From the NCBI RefSeq assembly GCF_001449115.1, contig NZ_LAIJ01000009.1, positions 310,001 to 374,000 on the forward strand: a stretch of 64,000 nt of DNA, written 5' to 3'. Below are positions 62,305 to 64,000 of the stretch, piece by piece. Position 1 is the first letter of the stretch; each line of letters starts with the position of its first letter. Both the position numbers and the translations under genes were made by a program. The stretch is from Occallatibacter gabretensis (GTDB taxonomy: Bacteria > Acidobacteriota > Terriglobia > Terriglobales > Acidobacteriaceae). Under the pieces are notes generated by a model that was given only the letters and a program-made list of their open reading frames with translations, had not been told where the DNA came from and did no database searches.

Positions 62305-64000
62305 TCAGAATGAGAACTTGAGTGCGCCCTGCAGAATGCGCGGCTGTGCCGCATTGACCACCTGACCCCATGTTGAGCTTCCGATCGTGCCATCGACTGC
62401 CTGTGGGCCGAAGAACTGAGCATGATTGAAGATGTTGAATGCTTCCACTCGGAACAACAGGTTTTTCGATTCAGTGAAGGACAGGTTTTTGGCAACCGCC
62501 ATATCGTAATTGTCCTGTCCTGGGCCGTAGAAGAATCTCCGCTTTGAAGTTCCGGGTTCTCCCAGCTTATTCATCTGGAAATCAGAGGTGTCAAAGTAGT
62601 TGTGGCCCTGTGAACGCGGATTACTATTCAGATGCAGCGAGCCTCCGTTGTAATCAGGCTCGTCAATGCTGCTGTTGTTCACTCCATTCGGATTTGTTCC
62701 GATCAGAGAGTTATCTCCGTTGTTGATCATCGTTACAGGGAAGCCTGTGGAGAAGCGCGTAATGCCTGACAGCGACCATCCTTTGGTCAATCGGCTGGGA
62801 TGGAAGAACAGATCGAAGGGAAGCTGGTAGTCATAGCTCACCACAAAGTTATGCTTCACATCGAACGCTGAGATGGCATAGCTCAATGCGGGATTAAATG
62901 GATTAACTTCCTCGCCGATGTTCGACGACTGATCCATGGATTTGCCGTACGTGTAGGAAGCATCTAACTCAAGCCGCCCGGCTGTGTGTCGCGCGCTCAG
63001 ATCCAGCGCGTTATAGTTGGCGTGGCCAATATTCGATTGCAGCGCGTTGCTGCCGAAGTTCGGTCCCAGCGGCCCGCGCGTACCGTACACAGTTCCACCG
63101 CCTGCGGGATAGTACACCGTATCCTCGCCAAAGGCCTGGCAGGTCACTGTGCCGAACATGACATCGCTCGATTGGTTCAGGCTCAGGCAGAGCGCTGGAT
63201 TGCCGGAATTCGATTCGACGAGCACGCGCTGGCGGTGCGATCCGGAGCCGATATAGCTCGCGCTCAAAACAGTCTTCGGTCCCACCTGGCGCTCGATCGC
63301 GAGCGACCACTCCTCCGTATACGGCGTGTGGTTATGAATGTCATATCCGGGAATGCCGCTGATCGGCTCGTAGGCTGCCCAGTTGATATTGGCATCGGGT
63401 TTGCTGCGCGACGAGTTCAGCGGCGCGAACGTGTATGGAAACGGCTGGCCGTTGTCGGTGCCGTCCGCAGCATTGACGAAGGGTGTTGCAAACAGCGGCG
63501 GCGCTGGGCTGCTGTATGTCGTTCCGTAGGGCGCATTCGCGGCCAGAACGCCGATCTCAACCGCGTCGATTGCGTTATAGAACATGCCGAAGCTGGACCG
63601 TATGCTGGTGGTTCCAGGAGCGCCTAAAAGCTTCCGCAGGAAGGTTCCGTCCGGTGCGTCCGGAGACCATGCGATGCCGATGCGCGGTGAGAAATCGAGC
63701 GCGTCGATCGGCGAAAGCGTGTTTGGTATTCCGGGATCGCCTGGATACAAAATTCCCGGAGGCGCGCCTGGAAAGACCACCGACTGCACGCCGGGGACGA
63801 AAGTTGAAATCTGGTTGTACTTCTCCGACCATGGCGCGATGCGATCCCAGCGCAGGCCGTAGTTCAATGTCAGGCTCGGCAGTACACGCCAGCTATCCTG
63901 AGCAAAGACACCGAAGTATTTATTGCGCGCGAAGAACGGATTCAACTGGCTCTGGTTGTACTGGCTAGGCACGCCGATGAGAAAGTCCGCAAAGTCTACG
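62305..64000 (-). CDS. TonB-dependent receptor of the acidobacterial type, C-terminal part
   Basis: The frame is open from the window edge to a stop at 62305-62307 and encodes at least 564 residues of an outer-membrane beta-barrel. It reads as alternating strands and loops: NKYFGVFAQDSWRVLPSLTL, NYGLRWDRIAP, SPRIGIAWSPDAPDG, KTVLSASYIGSGSHRQRVLV and the final LQGALKFSF with its terminal Phe, as needed for BAM insertion. Such long receptors with a carboxypeptidase-like N-terminal domain are very numerous in Acidobacteriota and take up complex substrates; the plug and N terminus are outside the window, so the substrate and class are not determinable. An internal GTG at 63972 is not the start, because the frame continues upstream. 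Confidence 0.85.
   Translation of the reverse strand, partial: VDFADFLIGVPSQYNQSQLNPFFARNKYFGVFAQDSWRVLPSLTLNYGLRWDRIAPWSEKYNQISTFVPGVQSVVFPGAPPGILYPGDPGIPNTLSPIDALDFSPRIGIAWSPDAPDGTFLRKLLGAPGTTSIRSSFGMFYNAIDAVEIGVLAANAPYGTTYSSPAPPLFATPFVNAADGTDNGQPFPYTFAPLNSSRSKPDANINWAAYEPISGIPGYDIHNHTPYTEEWSLAIERQVGPKTVLSASYIGSGSHRQRVLVESNSGNPALCLSLNQSSDVMFGTVTCQAFGEDTVYYPAGGGTVYGTRGPLGPNFGSNALQSNIGHANYNALDLSARHTAGRLELDASYTYGKSMDQSSNIGEEVNPFNPALSYAISAFDVKHNFVVSYDYQLPFDLFFHPSRLTKGWSLSGITRFSTGFPVTMINNGDNSLIGTNPNGVNNSSIDEPDYNGGSLHLNSNPRSQGHNYFDTSDFQMNKLGEPGTSKRRFFYGPGQDNYDMAVAKNLSFTESKNLLFRVEAFNIFNHAQFFGPQAVDGTIGSSTWGQVVNAAQPRILQGALKFSF

Overview
This window is chromosomal DNA that most likely comes from a soil or peat Acidobacteriota of the Acidobacteriaceae/Terriglobales type. 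The best markers are a PadR regulator followed by two FtsX/MacB-type permeases of the ADOP kind (acidobacterial duplicated orphan permease), a TonB-dependent receptor of the large acidobacterial type ending in an aromatic residue, GH172 (DUF2961), and general coding style. No sequence search was possible, so all names rest on motifs, length, gene order and recall of family consensus.

Layout. 1-12.3 kb is ordinary metabolic and regulatory DNA: a cut-off secreted protein with a protease-like fold, an MDR reductase divergent from a TetR regulator (two matching operators between them), a secreted clan GH-A glycosidase, a broken small gene, an AraC regulator divergent from an SDR reductase, DUF971, a secreted SnoaL-like protein, a TauE/SafE exporter, a 7TM SpoIIE-type phosphatase and a Tat-exported GH172 protein. 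An Nramp-related transporter follows at 12.5-13.8 kb.

13.9-20.2 kb is one tight operon for a stressosome: RsbR, RsbS, RsbT, an RsbT-like/RsbX-like fusion phosphatase, then two large histidine kinases, the first carrying a further RsbT-like ATPase domain at its N terminus. No sigma factor or RsbU/V/W set is present, so output probably runs through the kinases. Right behind come small stress-type genes (DUF3309, DUF3175, a YciF-like DUF892 ferritin-fold protein) and then 22.1-34.5 kb of trehalose and alpha-glucan metabolism: treY-treZ on the plus strand facing glgE - treS/maltokinase fusion - a possible GT-A glycosyltransferase - a small membrane channel protein on the minus strand. The block as a whole reads as an osmotic/desiccation stress region.

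34.6-34.9 kb has tRNA-Cys and tRNA-Gly. 35-37.6 kb holds a GDSL hydrolase, a NIPSNAP protein and a lone ABC ATPase. 37.6-42.2 kb is an accessory island: a GNAT toxin with an unusually short antitoxin-like partner, an IS1595-type transposase with a passenger gene, a two-gene DUF262 + HEPN module that looks like an uncharacterised defence or RNase system, and a small Cys-rich unknown gene with a terminator hairpin in its leader. 43-49.9 kb has an HU protein, an isoprenylcysteine methyltransferase-like protein, and the padR-ADOP-ADOP operon. 50-54.3 kb has an M20 amidohydrolase, a class C beta-lactamase-like hydrolase and mnmE. 54.7-60.5 kb is a TolC-RND-adaptor efflux operon. The window ends with an L,D-transpeptidase-like protein and the C-terminal part of a TonB-dependent receptor.

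The most noteworthy items are the DUF262-HEPN pair, the stressosome operon with its RsbT-kinase fusion, the truncated antitoxin/GNAT pair with a tandem TGTCGACA site, and the paired TetR operators.
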